DNA of 64,000 nucleotides from Platerodrilus igneus (GCA_036346225.1 JARFIW010001186.1:1003501-1067500); one strand, 5' to 3'; numbered from the stretch's first letter, positions 12,597-23,584 are shown. The notes: generated by a model not told the origin, from the letters alone. Numbers and translations are program-made.

Positions 12597-12855
12597 AATA
12601 ACTTTGAACTATTAAAAATATATTAAGGAATACATTCAGTTAGGTGATAATGGTTTTATTTTGTAGGCCAGAGTGTGCTGAACTAAATGCTTTTTAATTG
12701 AAATGTCTAGGGTAACCCTTTACTAAATTATTATTAAAAAAAGAAAACGCACATGCTTGCAAATCCGAATAAACGCCTGTGGCCAGAAACAAAAATAACC
12801 GCTGCTTCTAAATGATAAACAATAAAAAATTTAAAAAAATACTTTTGAGTCCAGT
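12597..12855 (-). repeat. Right terminal inverted repeat of outer transposon
   Basis: Reverse-complement partner of 2285-2548. The inner edge includes AACTTTGAACTATTAAAAAT, mirrored on the left around 2520-2548. Confidence 0.7.
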
Positions 12856-13267
12856 AAATGTTAGGGAATTCACCCAGTAAATATCAAATTTTTCTGAGAT
12901 GGTCAAGTAACCAATTAATCTTTTCCTGGACTACTTGGCATAGATTGACACGTAAACAAAGGTTAGAAGAGCTTTTAAGATTTGCGATTTTCTGTACGAG
13001 ACTTTTCAACGATATTTAAATCTGCAATTTGAGCAGTGTTTTGAAATTGATAATTTTTTATTGTAAGTGGTAATAACTTTCATGTTTGATCAAATTAAAT
13101 GTGAATCTCACAATTTTCACTTAGGAAATATATATTTGTAGAACACAGCGCAATTTTCATGTATTATAAAAAAAGATATATTTTTTTAAAGAGTAAAAAA
13201 TATATCACAGCTGCAGAGTTTTTTAAAGTTCTACTAACTGAGATAGTCAAGCAAGTGGATTCTTGAA
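12856..13267. other. Intergenic DNA, nothing recognised
   Basis: No gene or matched repeat seen between the outer transposon and the following microsatellite. Confidence 0.35.
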
Positions 13268-13274
13268 TTTAGAT

Positions 13275-13288
13275 TTATATATATATTT

Positions 13289-13349
<61 letters not shown>

Positions 13350-13376
13350 CACACACACACACACACACATATATAT
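13275..13376. repeat. (AT)n and (AC)n microsatellite
   Basis: Long TA dinucleotide run followed by about nine AC units and a short second TA run. Confidence 0.95.
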
Positions 13377-13377
13377 A

Positions 13378-13537
13378 TTTTACAGGGTGTTACCATGAAT
13401 TTAAGGAATTTTTTTTCTGGATTCTTTTATTTTTGGTGGGATTTATTTGATGCCCAAATTCTACAAATAAATCCCACCAAAAATAAAAGAATCCAGAAAA
13501 AAAAATTTATGTAAATTCATGGTAACACCCTGTAAAA
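13378..13537. mobile_element. Fold-back (MITE-like) element, 160 bp
   Basis: Left arm TTTTACAGGGTGTTACCATG... is mirrored at the right end ...CATGGTAACACCCTGTAAAA. The arms extend inward about 70 bp with few mismatches to a loop near 13450-13466. No target-site duplication could be assigned because the left flank is microsatellite. ACAGGGTG ends are common among insect miniature elements, but the family is not determined. Confidence 0.7.
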
Positions 13538-15370
13538 TACAAGCGTACTTTCATTCATTGATGTACAAGCAAAAAATCAAATTCACCATGTACAAATAAT
13601 CACCCTGTATGACATAAGTATATTGTAAATAGATAGCAAGTAACGTAAGTAGTATATGTAAATATAATCAATTATAAGATACCGTATAACGCATTTAAAT
13701 GGGAATGCAAATCAATCATTTTAAGATAAAGGCTAAGCCATTTATTTTCACTTATTAATTTTCAATACATTTTGATAAAAATGCTTTTCATTTGCTGTAA
13801 ATAGCATAGAATAGTACAAGCTTTACGCATTTAGCATAAAACTACAATCAACGTGTATTTAAAAATATCAATTTTAATATTAATTTTGTGTACTGAAACA
13901 CGTTTTGTCATAAAAGCAAATATTTCTATAAAATGCAACCCCTTTTGCATTAAAAAGCAATGAAACTTTAAATTAACCACCCTGTGGATTACAAAAATTA
14001 TTTTAAATAAAGAATTCTCTAGAATATAACGTATTTAGAACTACGTAAATATCTAATTTATGAATGGAGCATTCATTCCAAGAAATGTCCCGATCATTGA
14101 AAACCCCGTAAAAACTGATAAAAATTATTTATTACCTTTCGCATTCACTGTTGAAAAGAAGTGATGCGACACAACCTTGGGTGTTAAACAAAGACGAAGC
14201 AAAGCGTGTCACGAATACGTGGAACAAGATTACAAGGTAATGAACTCAACAAATTTGAACGCTAATGAGGATTTCCATGAAAATTACGTAAGATAAGTGT
14301 TAATTATTTAGAATGAAATTGCACACATTCTATTACCTTCTAGAAACAGATAAAATCGTGTATATAAGGAAGCGTTTATTAAAACCGAGGTTTATTCGAT
14401 TCTTAAATTCGATTGTGGAACGTTATTTTGATTGAAGTCGAGAGCTATTGCTTTGCGAAGATGATATTTCAAGTATGCAGTAAGCATACTGTAATTTATT
14501 AATTACAATGGTACAATGAATATAGAAGTGTTGTTTTAAATGCAAATTACAAAAAGAAAATGGAATTTACTAATTACAATAAAGACGGATAATTCTTCAA
14601 TATAACACTATTTTAAAAATTTTATTAAATAATCGAAAAAAAGATAACTAAAAAAATGTACTTTGGTAGCTGCTGTTTGACCGAGGATTTTAAATGTGGA
14701 AAATCTTGTAAACTGATTTAAACATCAATTTAAAATAAGAAGATATTTAATTATGAGGAGCGTTTTTGTGAATTTTGCAAGTATTACTTTTATTTTATTA
14801 CTAATATTGGAGTATTTTTATTTAATTTAAGGTAAAACAATAAGTATTAATCATATAATTTTTTTTTGTGGAAATTTTTTGCCGGGGAAGTTTGTGTTCA
14901 GAGTTCGAAATACTCTGACCTCTTAATAGATGATCTGTCAAGGGTTTTTTGGCCAAAACAAATCTTACAAGCAGGGTAATAATCATAACCAGGTAAACCA
15001 TCCATAAAAGAAAACATTTTGTTCTGTAAATTTAAAATAAGGTAAGGAACATTTTTTTAGAAACTATTTTGTTTGAAAAAAATGATGTCATAAATGTTCT
15101 ATATGCTTTAGTATGAGAGAAAATATTTCATACTGTATAAATGCATTAATATTGCTGCTTGATTTCATTTTGAAAACTCCAACATTTCCGTTGAGCTAGC
15201 CAGGCAAAGTTAGAAAGGAAAGTAGGTGAACAATTTCAAGTTTTACAAATTGCTGAATCTGTATCACAGCACTCTTTTAGTGACGCTCTCAAAGTAAAGC
15301 GTTGTCACAGCACTCTTTTAGTGATGGGTCTTACCACAGCACTCTTTCAGCGGCGCCTCAATGCTGTATA
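13538..15370 (+). repeat. Non-coding repeat, copy 1
   Basis: Two blocks of this interval recur in the same order downstream: 13545-14110 resembles 15375-15960, and 14700-15340 resembles 17606-18110. Landmark shared strings are TTATTTTCACTTATTAATT in the first block and AAGTTTGTGTTCAGAGTTCG in the second. Near 15260-15360 a short motif CACAGCACTCTTTTAGTGA is repeated three times. No coding capacity was found. Confidence 0.6.
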
Positions 15371-15986
15371 ATACAGCGTACTTTTATTTATTAAAGTGCC
15401 ATGCAAAACGCAAATTCCACGTGTATAAATAATCACTTTGTATGATATAAGCGTATTGTAAATACATAGCAAATAACATAAGCTATATATGTAAAAATAA
15501 TTAAGTGTAAGATACCTTAAAAATGCATTAAATGCAAACGCAAATCGATCATTTTAAGATTAATTCAAATCCATTTATTTTCACTTATTAATTATCAATA
15601 CTTTTTCGATAAAAATGCTCTTCATTTGCTGTAAATAGTATACAATAGTGCTAGCTTTACGGATTTAGCATAGAAACTACAATCAATCTTGTATTTAAAA
15701 CCCTAATTTTAATCTTAAAACACGTTTTACCGTGAAAGCATATATTATCTATAGACTAGCACCTAGTTTGCATTATAAGGCTTTAAATTAATTTGCCTTT
15801 GTATAGCATAAAAACATTGTAAATAAAACATGTTCTCGTATTTTGGAGAGGAATTGAGAAAAATGTGTCAATTTCATATGAACTAATTAATAAAGAAACG
15901 TTTATTCCAAGAAGCAACCGGAAAATTGAAATAACCCATAAAATCAAGCCAAGAAGCCGAAGATATTTAATAAGAAAAGCCCTTCG

Positions 15987-16034
<48 letters not shown>

Positions 16035-16169
16035 CTTTATTTTAATATCTTGACCATCTGTATTAGATATAATAATGAAATTTCTTGGACGTTGGTCAAT
16101 ATATACCTATAGTTATTTCTAAGAGTAGGTAGAATAACTATAACAATTTGTAGTTGCGTTTATTATTTT

Positions 16170-16200
16170 GACGCGTTTCGGTCTTCAGGACCATTATCAA
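16170..16200 (-). ncRNA. Degenerate hammerhead-like motif in PLE arm
   Basis: Minus strand reads TTGATAA, then a helix II hairpin GGTC/GACC, then GAAACGCGTC. The last part fits the GAA-helix III-cleavage triplet of PLE hammerheads, with a palindromic helix III (ACGCGT). The core differs from CTGATGA at two positions, there is an extra T before helix II, and helix I pairs poorly, so activity is unlikely. Confidence 0.35.
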
Positions 16201-16711
16201 ATACATTCTACAAAATATTACCTATAGAATATGAAAATATTTTAATAATTACATCCCTAAAACTTAATTGTAGATTGCGTATTTAAACTAAATTAAAACA
16301 TTTAAACATTTGTCACAATTATAAAATTCTCCGATAATTATTATTTCATAAAGATAAAATTAAAAAGATGTTTTTCGTTTAAAAATACGAGAACGAAGAA
16401 CACTTTAAAAAGTAAATGAATGTAGTAATATTAATTATTTAGTCTAAACTGTTAAACAATATAAAATGTAGTGTGTGGTGATAAGTAAAGCCTGTTTAAT
16501 AGTGGTGGTATATGTATGAAATATGTGCAATAGGATATTTATAACAAAGTGCAACTATGCTATTAAATTTTGGTAGAACTGTGTGAAATTCTCTTGATCG
16601 TTTTTTGAATTTATTGCTTGTGTATTTTTTTGGATTTGGATAGTTTCTAAAAATCCTCTTTTACTGTCTTTTATTTCAGTACCTAAAATTTCTACATTAT
16701 CAAAATCAAAT

Positions 16712-17086
16712 GTGTGTAAATTTTCTAAGGCATGGGCCAGACCAGAAATAGAGCAAAAGTACAAAACACACACCATATACAAAATAAATTGTAGCAATTG
16801 TTCCGGCGTGTATATCGGAAATTCCAAGCAATACCTCCATAAACGAATATACGAGCATAAATATTCCATAAAAACTAACAACAAAAAATGCACCGCTCTA
16901 GCGGCCCATGCCTTAGAAAATTTACACACATTTGATTTTGATAATGTAGAAATTTTAGGTACTGAAATAAAAGACAGTAAAAGAGGATTTTTAGAAACTA
17001 TCCAAATCCAAAAAAATACACAAGCAATAAATTCAAAAAACGATCAAGAGAATTTCACACAGTTCTACCAAAATTTAATAGCATAG
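16712..17086 (+). pseudogene. PLE GIY-YIG endonuclease fragment, 124 codons
   Basis: The frame contains HTIYKINCSNCSGVYIGNSK and then LHKRIYEHKYSIK, the start of a GIY-YIG nuclease domain with the cysteine pair typical of PLEs, and further on KRGFLETIQIQ, where the catalytic glutamate is expected. The first ~11 residues (MCKFSKAWA) come from the inverted left arm, so the open frame is partly an accident of the palindrome. No reverse transcriptase is left. In a full PLE this nuclease would make the target-site nick that primes reverse transcription. Confidence 0.75.
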
Positions 17087-17442
17087 TTGCACTTTGTTAT
17101 AAATATCCTATTGCACATATTTCATACATATACCACCACTATTAAACAGGCTTTACTTATCACCACACACTACATTTTATATTGTTTAACAGTTTAGACT
17201 AAATAATTAATATTACTACATTCATTTACTTTTTAAAGTGTTCTTCGTTCTCGTATTTTTAAACGAAAAACATCTTTTTAATTTTATCTTTATGAAATAA
17301 TAATTATCGGAGAATTTTATAATTGTGACAAATGTTTAAATGTTTTAATTTAGTTTAAATACGCAATCTACAATTAAGTTATAGGTATGTAATTATTAAA
17401 AATATTTTTCATATTCTATAGGTAATATTTTGTAGAATGTAT

Positions 17443-17473
17443 TTGATAATGGTCCTGAAGACCGAAACGCGTC
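17443..17473 (+). ncRNA. Degenerate hammerhead-like motif, mirror copy
   Basis: Mirror image of the motif at 16170-16200: TTGATAA, helix II GGTC/GACC, GAAACGCGTC. The same core differences are present. Confidence 0.35.
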
Positions 17474-17568
17474 AAAATAATAAACGCAACTACAAATTGT
17501 TATAGTTATTCTACCTACTCTTAGAAATAACTATAGGTATATATTGACCAACGTCCAAGAAATTTCAT

Positions 17569-17610
<42 letters not shown>

Positions 17611-18137
17611 TATTGCTTGTAACTGATAGTTAAATATTTGTCATTTAAATCTAAACTAGAATAAGTGTTAATCATCATTTATTTTTGTAAGGATCTTTAC
17701 CAGGAAAGTTTGTGTTCAGAGTTCGAAACACTCTGACCTTTTAATAGATTATCTCTCAAGGATTTTTTGGCCAAACAAACCTTACAAGTGTGAAAATCAA
17801 AGCCAGGTAAACTATCCACCAGAAAAGAGATTTAGCATTTGTTAGAAATAATTTTGTTTGAAAGAAACAATGTTGTAAATGTTGTATATGCTTTTGTAAG
17901 AGAGAAAATTTTTCATACTGTATAAATGCTTTGTGATATTGCTGTATTTGATTTCATTTTTAAAAACTCCAACATTTCCGTTGAGTTAGCCAGGCAAGTT
18001 AGAAAGGAAGATAAGTGAGAAATTTCAAATTTTACAATTTGCTCTATCTGTATCACAGCACCCTTTTAGTGACGCATTAAAGCGTGGCGTTGTCACAGAA
18101 TTCTTCTATTGACGCCTTAATGTGCGGAGTTGTCACG

Positions 18138-18138
<1 letters not shown>

Positions 18139-18185
<47 letters not shown>

Positions 18186-18268
18186 TAGAACATAAACACA
18201 TTTCGGAGTGTGCATGCACGCACACACACAACACATGCACACTCGAAATGTCTTTATGTTCTACCTAT
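18139..18268. repeat. (AT)n tract followed by an inverted repeat
   Basis: An (AT)n run (18139-18182) leads into a hairpin with ~35-bp arms, 18181-18216 and 18234-18268 (ATAGGTAGAACATAAA mirrored by TTTATGTTCTACCTAT, one arm base missing), with a CA-rich loop. The layout resembles the (AT)n-bordered PLE hairpins elsewhere in the window, but no PLE coding sequence is present. Confidence 0.6.
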
Positions 18269-18714
18269 ATAAAAATAAAGTTTAAAAAGCAACACCCGAG
18301 TTTGATCCACCACTGACTACGGGGAGTTACCAGAGTTTACTATATTGTTTTGGATGTTGTAGCACCCACTTATGTTATTATATATATTTAAATACTTATT
18401 TTTGTTGAGTTTGTATATTGAAGTATGTTCGTAGTGTGAGATACTGGTAATTGTTATTATAGTATTGCACACGATTTTTAGCGCTGTGCGCATAAAGAGG
18501 AATGCTTAATGTCTTAAGAGAATTGAATTTACTGGTATGGATATATAAACGTCTAGTTGTAGTTGATCTTCAATAAATTGCAATATGTGAGTTCGGGTTT
18601 TTATTATAGATTAAAAGGAATCCACATGGTTTTTATAGGTGATTGTTTGTTATCTTTTAAAAAGTTGTTATAACATTGTACTGGCTGTAATTATCGGAAA
18701 AATATTCTAAAAAA

Positions 18715-19350
18715 ATAAAGTAAAACTGACCAGTACACTTCTACAACATGAACTGAACATAATTTATAGCCTGAGCCAGTCATCATTTGTTATGTAATTT
18801 TGTAAGTGAAATATTTGCTTGGTAACATGATAAAAACCAACAAAAAACCCTGCATCTGTCAAGTGAACTCTTACAATGTTATTAGTAATACATTTTAAAG
18901 TGTCAAGTCATATATTAATCTTTCTGAAATACACTTGAAATTGACTTTCTAGCTGGATAAAAATATTTTTTATTTACTCGAGTCAAATTGTTCATAGAAA
19001 TTACTGTCGAATTAAGGCATCATGCTTTTTCTCGTGTAGTTTCTATGACAACCTGACTTCGTCCAAAATAATTTTATCTGCAAAAAGTTGTCCTCTTGTA
19101 CCTACTCCTGATTAATAAATACACTTCTATAATACAAATTCAGATTTATAGCTTCAACCAATCAGTATTTACGATCCCATCAGAACAGCAACTGTCATGT
19201 ACACTTAGATGTACTATCATGCTGTCATGATGTTTAAAAATATTTGTACTGATTATCTAAATCTTCTTCAAACACACTTGAAGTTGACTTTGTAACTAGA
19301 TAAAACTATTTTTGATTTACTGAAGTCAGATTGTCATTGAAATGTACAAA
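18715..19350 (+). repeat. Diverged direct duplication
   Basis: 18715-19000 and 19105-19350 share several blocks in order, such as ACACTTGAA(A/G)TTGACTTT and GGATAAAA/AGATAAAA followed by a TATTTTT-type run. Spacing is about 370 bp. No coding sequence was recognised. Confidence 0.45.
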
Positions 19351-19673
19351 ATGTAATATTATGATGCGGGCCAATCCAAAAAAAAGATTTGTTCATCCTT
19401 AGTGCTCACATGGTTCCAAAAGAATTCCAGAAAAAACTGTGGTAAAGACCAATTTAACAGTCAACTCTATGTTTTTTAAAAAACGAAAATGCTGATAATT
19501 AGTGTTTCGTTAGTGCTTTTTAGTGCTCTAAAAATCATCAATAATGATGTTATGCTTTCAAAAAAAAAAACAAACAGAAAAAACATTGGTAGGCCAAGTT
19601 AACTGTCGATTTTCGGCATTTTAAACTGTTTTTACAGTAAAAAGGTTAGAACTTGTGGAGGAACATGTAATGC

Positions 19674-20520
19674 TTATAACCTACTCAAATTGTCAAGAAA
19701 AAACCCATCTTTTATTATGCCGAGGAGCCAATGTAGAGCTAAAACATTATCTTTTTTAATGAGAACAAGTGCTCCTACAACAATTGATGGACTTGTGACA
19801 TTACGTTTTTGACGCATTTGTAATTTCATTAGATATTCCAACCTCCAATGTTTCCAAAAAGACAACCAAACAATCGAGCAGTTGCTCTCTGGTAATGCAC
19901 TTAAAGGAGTGAGCGTGAAAAAATATGCCAGAGTTAAAATCATTAGATAGGTGGCATCTGTACTCAACTAAGACAAGGGACGAGAATTAATAAAATCTTC
20001 AATATGGATAAAAACAGTATTTAATCCTTCAGATCTTAAAATTTTATTGCCAATTGCTTTGTATAAGTGTTTTAACACGTTTAATCTGGGACTCTTACAC
20101 TCCCAAAAAATTAGGGCTTAATGGAGGCTGAAAAATGCAAAAACCATATGAGATACTAATTCGCAGCCAATAATTTCTCTGATTTTAATAGATTACAGAA
20201 TTTATTAAATTTATTTTTGGCACCTATAAAATTTGTTCCCCTATCACTATAAATAACAAAACATGCACCATGCCAGAAGAGAAAACATTTTAAAGCAGTT
20301 AACAACATATTAGAAAACAAGTATAATACCAATTCCAAATGCAAAGCTTTTGTCACTACAAATAAATAAACATATAAGTAAACCTTTAATCTGATTATTA
20401 CTTTAGAGCTTCCTAATGTAATTCTGAAGAGTCTGGCAAACTCTGTAGCATAATAAAAACCGGTATCACTCCATGTATGCAAACGACACCATTTGCAACA
20501 TTTGGGCTTTATGGGAAATA
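19674..20520 (-). pseudogene. Old BEL/Pao integrase remnant
   Basis: Two minus-strand frames: 20482-20156 contains GYxYVYLFVVTKALHLEL-type and YSDRGTNFIGAKNKF residues (integrase core with its second catalytic aspartate), and 19967-19674 contains STDATYLMILTLAYF, FWKHWRLEYLMKLQ and VGALVLIKKDN (DUF5641-like tail). The domains follow the order of the intact BEL element at 4431-6531 but at clear sequence distance, so this is a different, older family. Frame breaks are numerous and no LTRs were found. Confidence 0.78.
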
Positions 20521-21699
20521 AAAATCAGATGAGAAAGGGGAAAAGAGCAATTTAAAATGGACAATTTATTATTGAAGCACCCTATATAATTTTGATTTCA
20601 GTATAATAATGTTTAATAAACTAGTGCAATAAATAGGATGTCTCTATAAATTTAGAAATCACAAGGTCATCATTTTGTTTCTGTACAATACATTTAAAAT
20701 GAAACTCCAATTCATTAATTATTTTAAAAACCACCAAAAAGGAAAATTAATTTCAATACATCCTCTTAACACATTAAGTAAGCTTTTGTACATTAAAAAT
20801 ACTCCATTTAATAATATACCAACCTAATTATGGATATCCGTTACAACATATGCAAGATACAACAAAAATCGAGTTTTTACAATGTAATACAAAAAATATG
20901 AGTTAACGAAACCCACACAGATTAAATTACAAACCAGACATCAATATACAGAACAAGGTATTTATTTATATCACAGTTACGCGAGGCTAGCAAAAAGAAA
21001 TCATGAGTCAGTCAGACATCTTACATGTTAGGTATATATTAATAGCATACATCTCCGAGGCAGAAAAGTGGAGATAATGACATCACTAAACAGTCACTTG
21101 AACAAAAGTTTTCAGTTGTTTAGAAGTTCTTAATACCGACAGATAGGGGATTAGAAGAAAAGTAAAGGTTTGGTTTGTCGTAAACACCATGTTGATTATG
21201 AAATAATAAATAAAGGTCCAAGTGTTTGCTCACAGATTTTCGACATAACCTACAAACTCAAGGAGATTGGGACAGCTTGTTTCCCAATAAAATCGTTTGG
21301 AATTCAATGCCCCGAAGGATCAAATGATATTTATTGATTCAATGGAATTGATGGTGACTTTCAGATGAAACTGTAAGGTAAATTTGTTTTAGAATTAGAT
21401 ATGTAATTTAAACTGTATGGTTGATGGCATTTATAAAGTATTGCCCAATATGTAGTGTTACATAATTAGAAATTACTCAATTTTGATCAATTTTCTGTTA
21501 TTTATTACTATAGGAACCCATTTCACTGTAGTTGGCCAGTGCATCCTTATTTTGTTACGGTATTCCTGTCCCTTTTGGGCAATTCCAAATATAAAAACTT
21601 AATGCTTCAACACCTGTAACCCATTTTAGAAAACACATTACAAAATTTTTAATAAAAACAATAATTGCATTTAAGAATGCAATATAAAGAACAGTAACT
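20521..21699 (-). other. Probable degraded BEL interior, no readable domain
   Basis: Lies between the integrase remnant and a possible protease remnant on the same strand, where reverse transcriptase and RNase H would be expected. I could not read a recognisable motif in any frame, so membership of the BEL remnant is inferred from position only. Confidence 0.25.
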
Positions 21700-21930
21700 T
21701 TATGTGCACTTATTGAAAATGGAAACAATTATGGTCCAATAATACTATCAATGGAACCTGATTGATCTAAAGTAGTATCTATCAATGGAAGGTCCATAAA
21801 AATGCACAAATGAATCTCTATGAATTGCATTATTAAGGAGTCTGTTATTTTGTCGATTAAAACTGCCAAATTATAGCTTGCATTGGAATCAAAAAAGACA
21901 CAACAATCAAGCTTGTTATTCCTGTAATCG
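21700..21930 (-). pseudogene. Possible BEL protease-region remnant
   Basis: Minus-strand reading gives VFFDSNASYNLAVLIDKITD and then MDLPLIDTTLDQSGSIDSII, reminiscent of the DSG-type aspartic protease followed by the LxDPxFxxPGxIDxLLGAD segment of BEL polyproteins. The supposed active site DSG reads DSN. The call is weak but fits the integrase remnant 1.2 kb downstream in the same orientation. Confidence 0.4.
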
Positions 21931-22078
21931 AACTACCACTAACACCAATCAGTACCTCAAACAAAATGATCACAAGGGCTAATATTTAAATCAAGTAATT
22001 GTGCAAATTCAAATAAGAAATGAGTGTGCAAACATGAATTTAGACAACATTAGCAATATGTAAAATATCAGGACAGTT

Positions 22079-22456
22079 TCATGATCAGACAGTTTAACAT
22101 ATGATTGCTCATCCCAAGGTCCCACGTTCAATTCCCGATACAGATTGCTTGAAAATTGTTAGGCAAGTATTTTTTACAAAAATTCAACCCGTTCGGATGA
22201 GAGGTAAAATGTAGATACCGTGCATGTGTGTGTGTGTGTGCATTATCATGCATGTTAAATACCCCTACCTTGCTTGATTCGACAAAATTCAAAATTTCCA
22301 GGTAAAAAAAAACTCGTTCCTTGGTCAATGTAGTATCGTTGGGTGAAATATACGAAAATAAAATGTAGGAATATGTAAAATACCATTTGAAAAATGTTAA
22401 GCAAGCATTTTTCATAACACCCTTGTACGGGTGAGAGATGTGTGCAAATAACTTGT

Positions 22457-22461
<5 letters not shown>
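22079..22461 (+). mobile_element. tRNA-derived SINE
   Basis: The head contains TCAGACAGTTTAACATATGA, a degraded box A region, followed about 30 bases later by GTTCAATTCCC, a near-consensus box B, in AAGGTCCCACGTTCAATTCC context typical of a tRNA T arm. Downstream is a body with an internal GT repeat and two related blocks (GCTTGAAAATTGTTAGGCAAG and GAAAAATGTTAAGCAAGC). The element ends at an (AT)n run at 22462-22493. No transcription terminator or target duplication was assigned. Confidence 0.5.
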
Positions 22462-22496
<35 letters not shown>

Positions 22497-22514
22497 GTAG
22501 GGCAGAATACGTTC

Positions 22515-22709
22515 TAAGGCATTTTTGAGGAATAGTATGTGATATATTACAAGCAGAGATTGAAAAGAGGTAGATGTAGACCTAGATCAGACAGTTATAG
22601 ATGCAAACTGTGCATATTTCAGGGAAATCTGTAGGTTAGTTCAGAATAGGGAACAATGATGGTACGCGTCTAACCAGTTCTAGGACTGAAGACCTAATGA
22701 TGATGATAC
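22515..22709 (+). pseudogene. 3' end of an RTE-like LINE with ATG-repeat tail
   Basis: Read across frames, this gives RCRPRSDSYRCKL, RLVQNREQ and ASNQ, resembling the C-terminus of the LINE at 33188-33333 (RVGRPRQNYISQII...RLAQNRKEFRAASNR). It ends in AATGATGATGATA, a short microsatellite-like tail of the kind seen at RTE LINE 3' ends. Only the extreme 3' end is present, as expected of a 5'-truncated insertion. Confidence 0.6.
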
Positions 22710-22750
22710 ATAAACTTCTTTATAAAGATAACGACCTTAATTTCAATATA

Positions 22751-23240
22751 AAATGGTATTCTTTTTGTAAGTTTCAGGTCTTCTTAAATAATCAGTACTC
22801 TTTTTTATAAATCTAAGCTTTCGGATATATACAATCCTTTGTCAAAGATACTAAAATATACAAAAATAGTAATACTGTAAAATGATAAAGGTATGCTGTT
22901 ACTTACTAAAGTGAGGCTACAGATATAAATTAAAAATACATTTGTTTAGCAATACAAACATTAAAGATATAAACTTGTTGGAAGTTAGGTGAAGTTTGAC
23001 AGTTGACAGGTAAGTGTTTTATTTTTGACTGAAAGCTCCCCCCTTTTTTTTAAATTTTTTAGTTAAATCTTAAATAGCATGTTGTGTGTGTGTGTGTATG
23101 TTAGTAGCTGTTGTGTAGATTACTAAATATTTTTAATTTATGTGTTAGTGGTTTGAAAATTAGATACTGTATATATAGAGCTCAAACTATCAAAATCAGT
23201 TTTTTTGTTCATACTGTTAGAATTTTGAAAAATGTAACAT
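22751..23240 (-). mobile_element. 3' end of a Penelope-like element, fused to a LINE
   Basis: Reverse complement of the 3' region of the PLE at 51264-53427. Both contain GAATACCATT at the 3' end, GAAAGCTTAGATTTATA, a (CA)n run, and the sequence around the PLE stop codon. The match ends abruptly at 23240, where R1-like LINE ORF2 sequence begins on the same strand. The conserved TTTGACAAAGGATTG...CGAAAGCTTA segment near 22818-22848 resembles the second half of a hammerhead but lacks a CTGATGA core. Confidence 0.8.
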
Positions 23241-23582
23241 ATTTATCTCTACTACTACCTGATCTTTGTTAGAAATTTGACTTATCATTATTGCTTCAAT
23301 AGTTTGGCTTCTTATTAATATTGCTGTTCTCGTACGGTCATTTCCTTTATAATATGTACGAACCTTTGACGAGATTCCTATTATTTTATTTTGTATCGAG
23401 TACGGTTCTTGCACTAAACCTATATCCAAATTGTGTTGATCCATAATTTGAATTAGGTTGTCAGTAGCTACCTTTGAATATTGTAGATTAATTTGTACAC
23501 ATTTGATATCTTTTGCCCTATTTGCATTTATATCTTTATTATTTTGAAAAATCCTATTTCTTCTATTTTTGTCTTGAGCCAT
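23241..23582 (-). pseudogene. R1-like LINE ORF2, endonuclease N-terminus only
   Basis: Starts with the ATG at 23582, two bases after the ORF1 stop, so translation by stop-and-reinitiation is plausible in an intact copy. It contains KCVQINLQYSKVATDNLIQI and IGLVQEPY, the N-terminal strand and the catalytic glutamate (QEP) of an exonuclease/endonuclease/phosphatase-fold LINE endonuclease. The style (QINLQ.SK.A...L) is that of the R1/LOA group. The LINE sequence stops at 23241; the last open-frame residues (LHFSKF) are PLE-derived. The rest of the endonuclease and all of the reverse transcriptase are missing. Confidence 0.8.
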
Positions 23583-23584
23583 TC

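Larger units (their letters stand above)
2285..12855 (+). mobile_element. DNA transposon with ~260-bp terminal inverted repeats, split by a BEL element
   Basis: The sequence at about 2290-2548 is the imperfect reverse complement of 12597-12852 over some 250 bp; shared blocks include TATTGTTTATCATTTAGA, GGTGATAATGGTTTTA-type and GAATGTATTCCTTAATATAT segments. Between them runs a decayed plus-strand coding region (2730-3724, continued at 10740-12135). Without the 7.0-kb BEL insertion plus one target-site copy the element would be about 3.55 kb. The outermost few bases of the inverted repeats are uncertain and no target-site duplication of the outer element was identified, so superfamily assignment is open. 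Confidence 0.7.
15990..17605. mobile_element. Penelope-like element inverted dimer bordered by (AT)n
   Basis: Arms 16066-16738 and 16903-17573 are almost perfect reverse complements, about 670 bp each, around a ~165-bp unpaired centre. (AT)n tracts lie on both outer sides (15990-16028 and 17572-17605). The right arm plus centre encodes a GIY-YIG domain; the left arm carries only the C-terminal part on the opposite strand. This is a head-to-head pair of 5'-truncated PLE copies, with the left one cut shorter. The high arm identity suggests a recent event or arm-to-arm conversion. Confidence 0.8.
15371..18138 (+). repeat. Non-coding repeat, copy 2, interrupted by PLE dimer
   Basis: Diverged direct copy of 13538-15370, split by the PLE inverted dimer and its (AT)n borders (15990-17605). 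The copies are adjacent head-to-tail, so this may be an old tandem duplication or two insertions of one element. Copy 1 holds extra sequence between its two blocks. Confidence 0.55.

Noticed and set aside
16555..16929. 124-codon minus-strand ORF sharing its C-terminus with 16712-17086
   Set aside because: Product of the palindrome: the reverse arm encodes the same PLE tail, and the N-terminal part is antisense of the GIY-YIG region.
22818..22848. Hammerhead in the LINE-fused PLE tail
   Set aside because: Only the CGAAAGCTT half and a weak helix II are present; no CTGATGA-like core at the right place.
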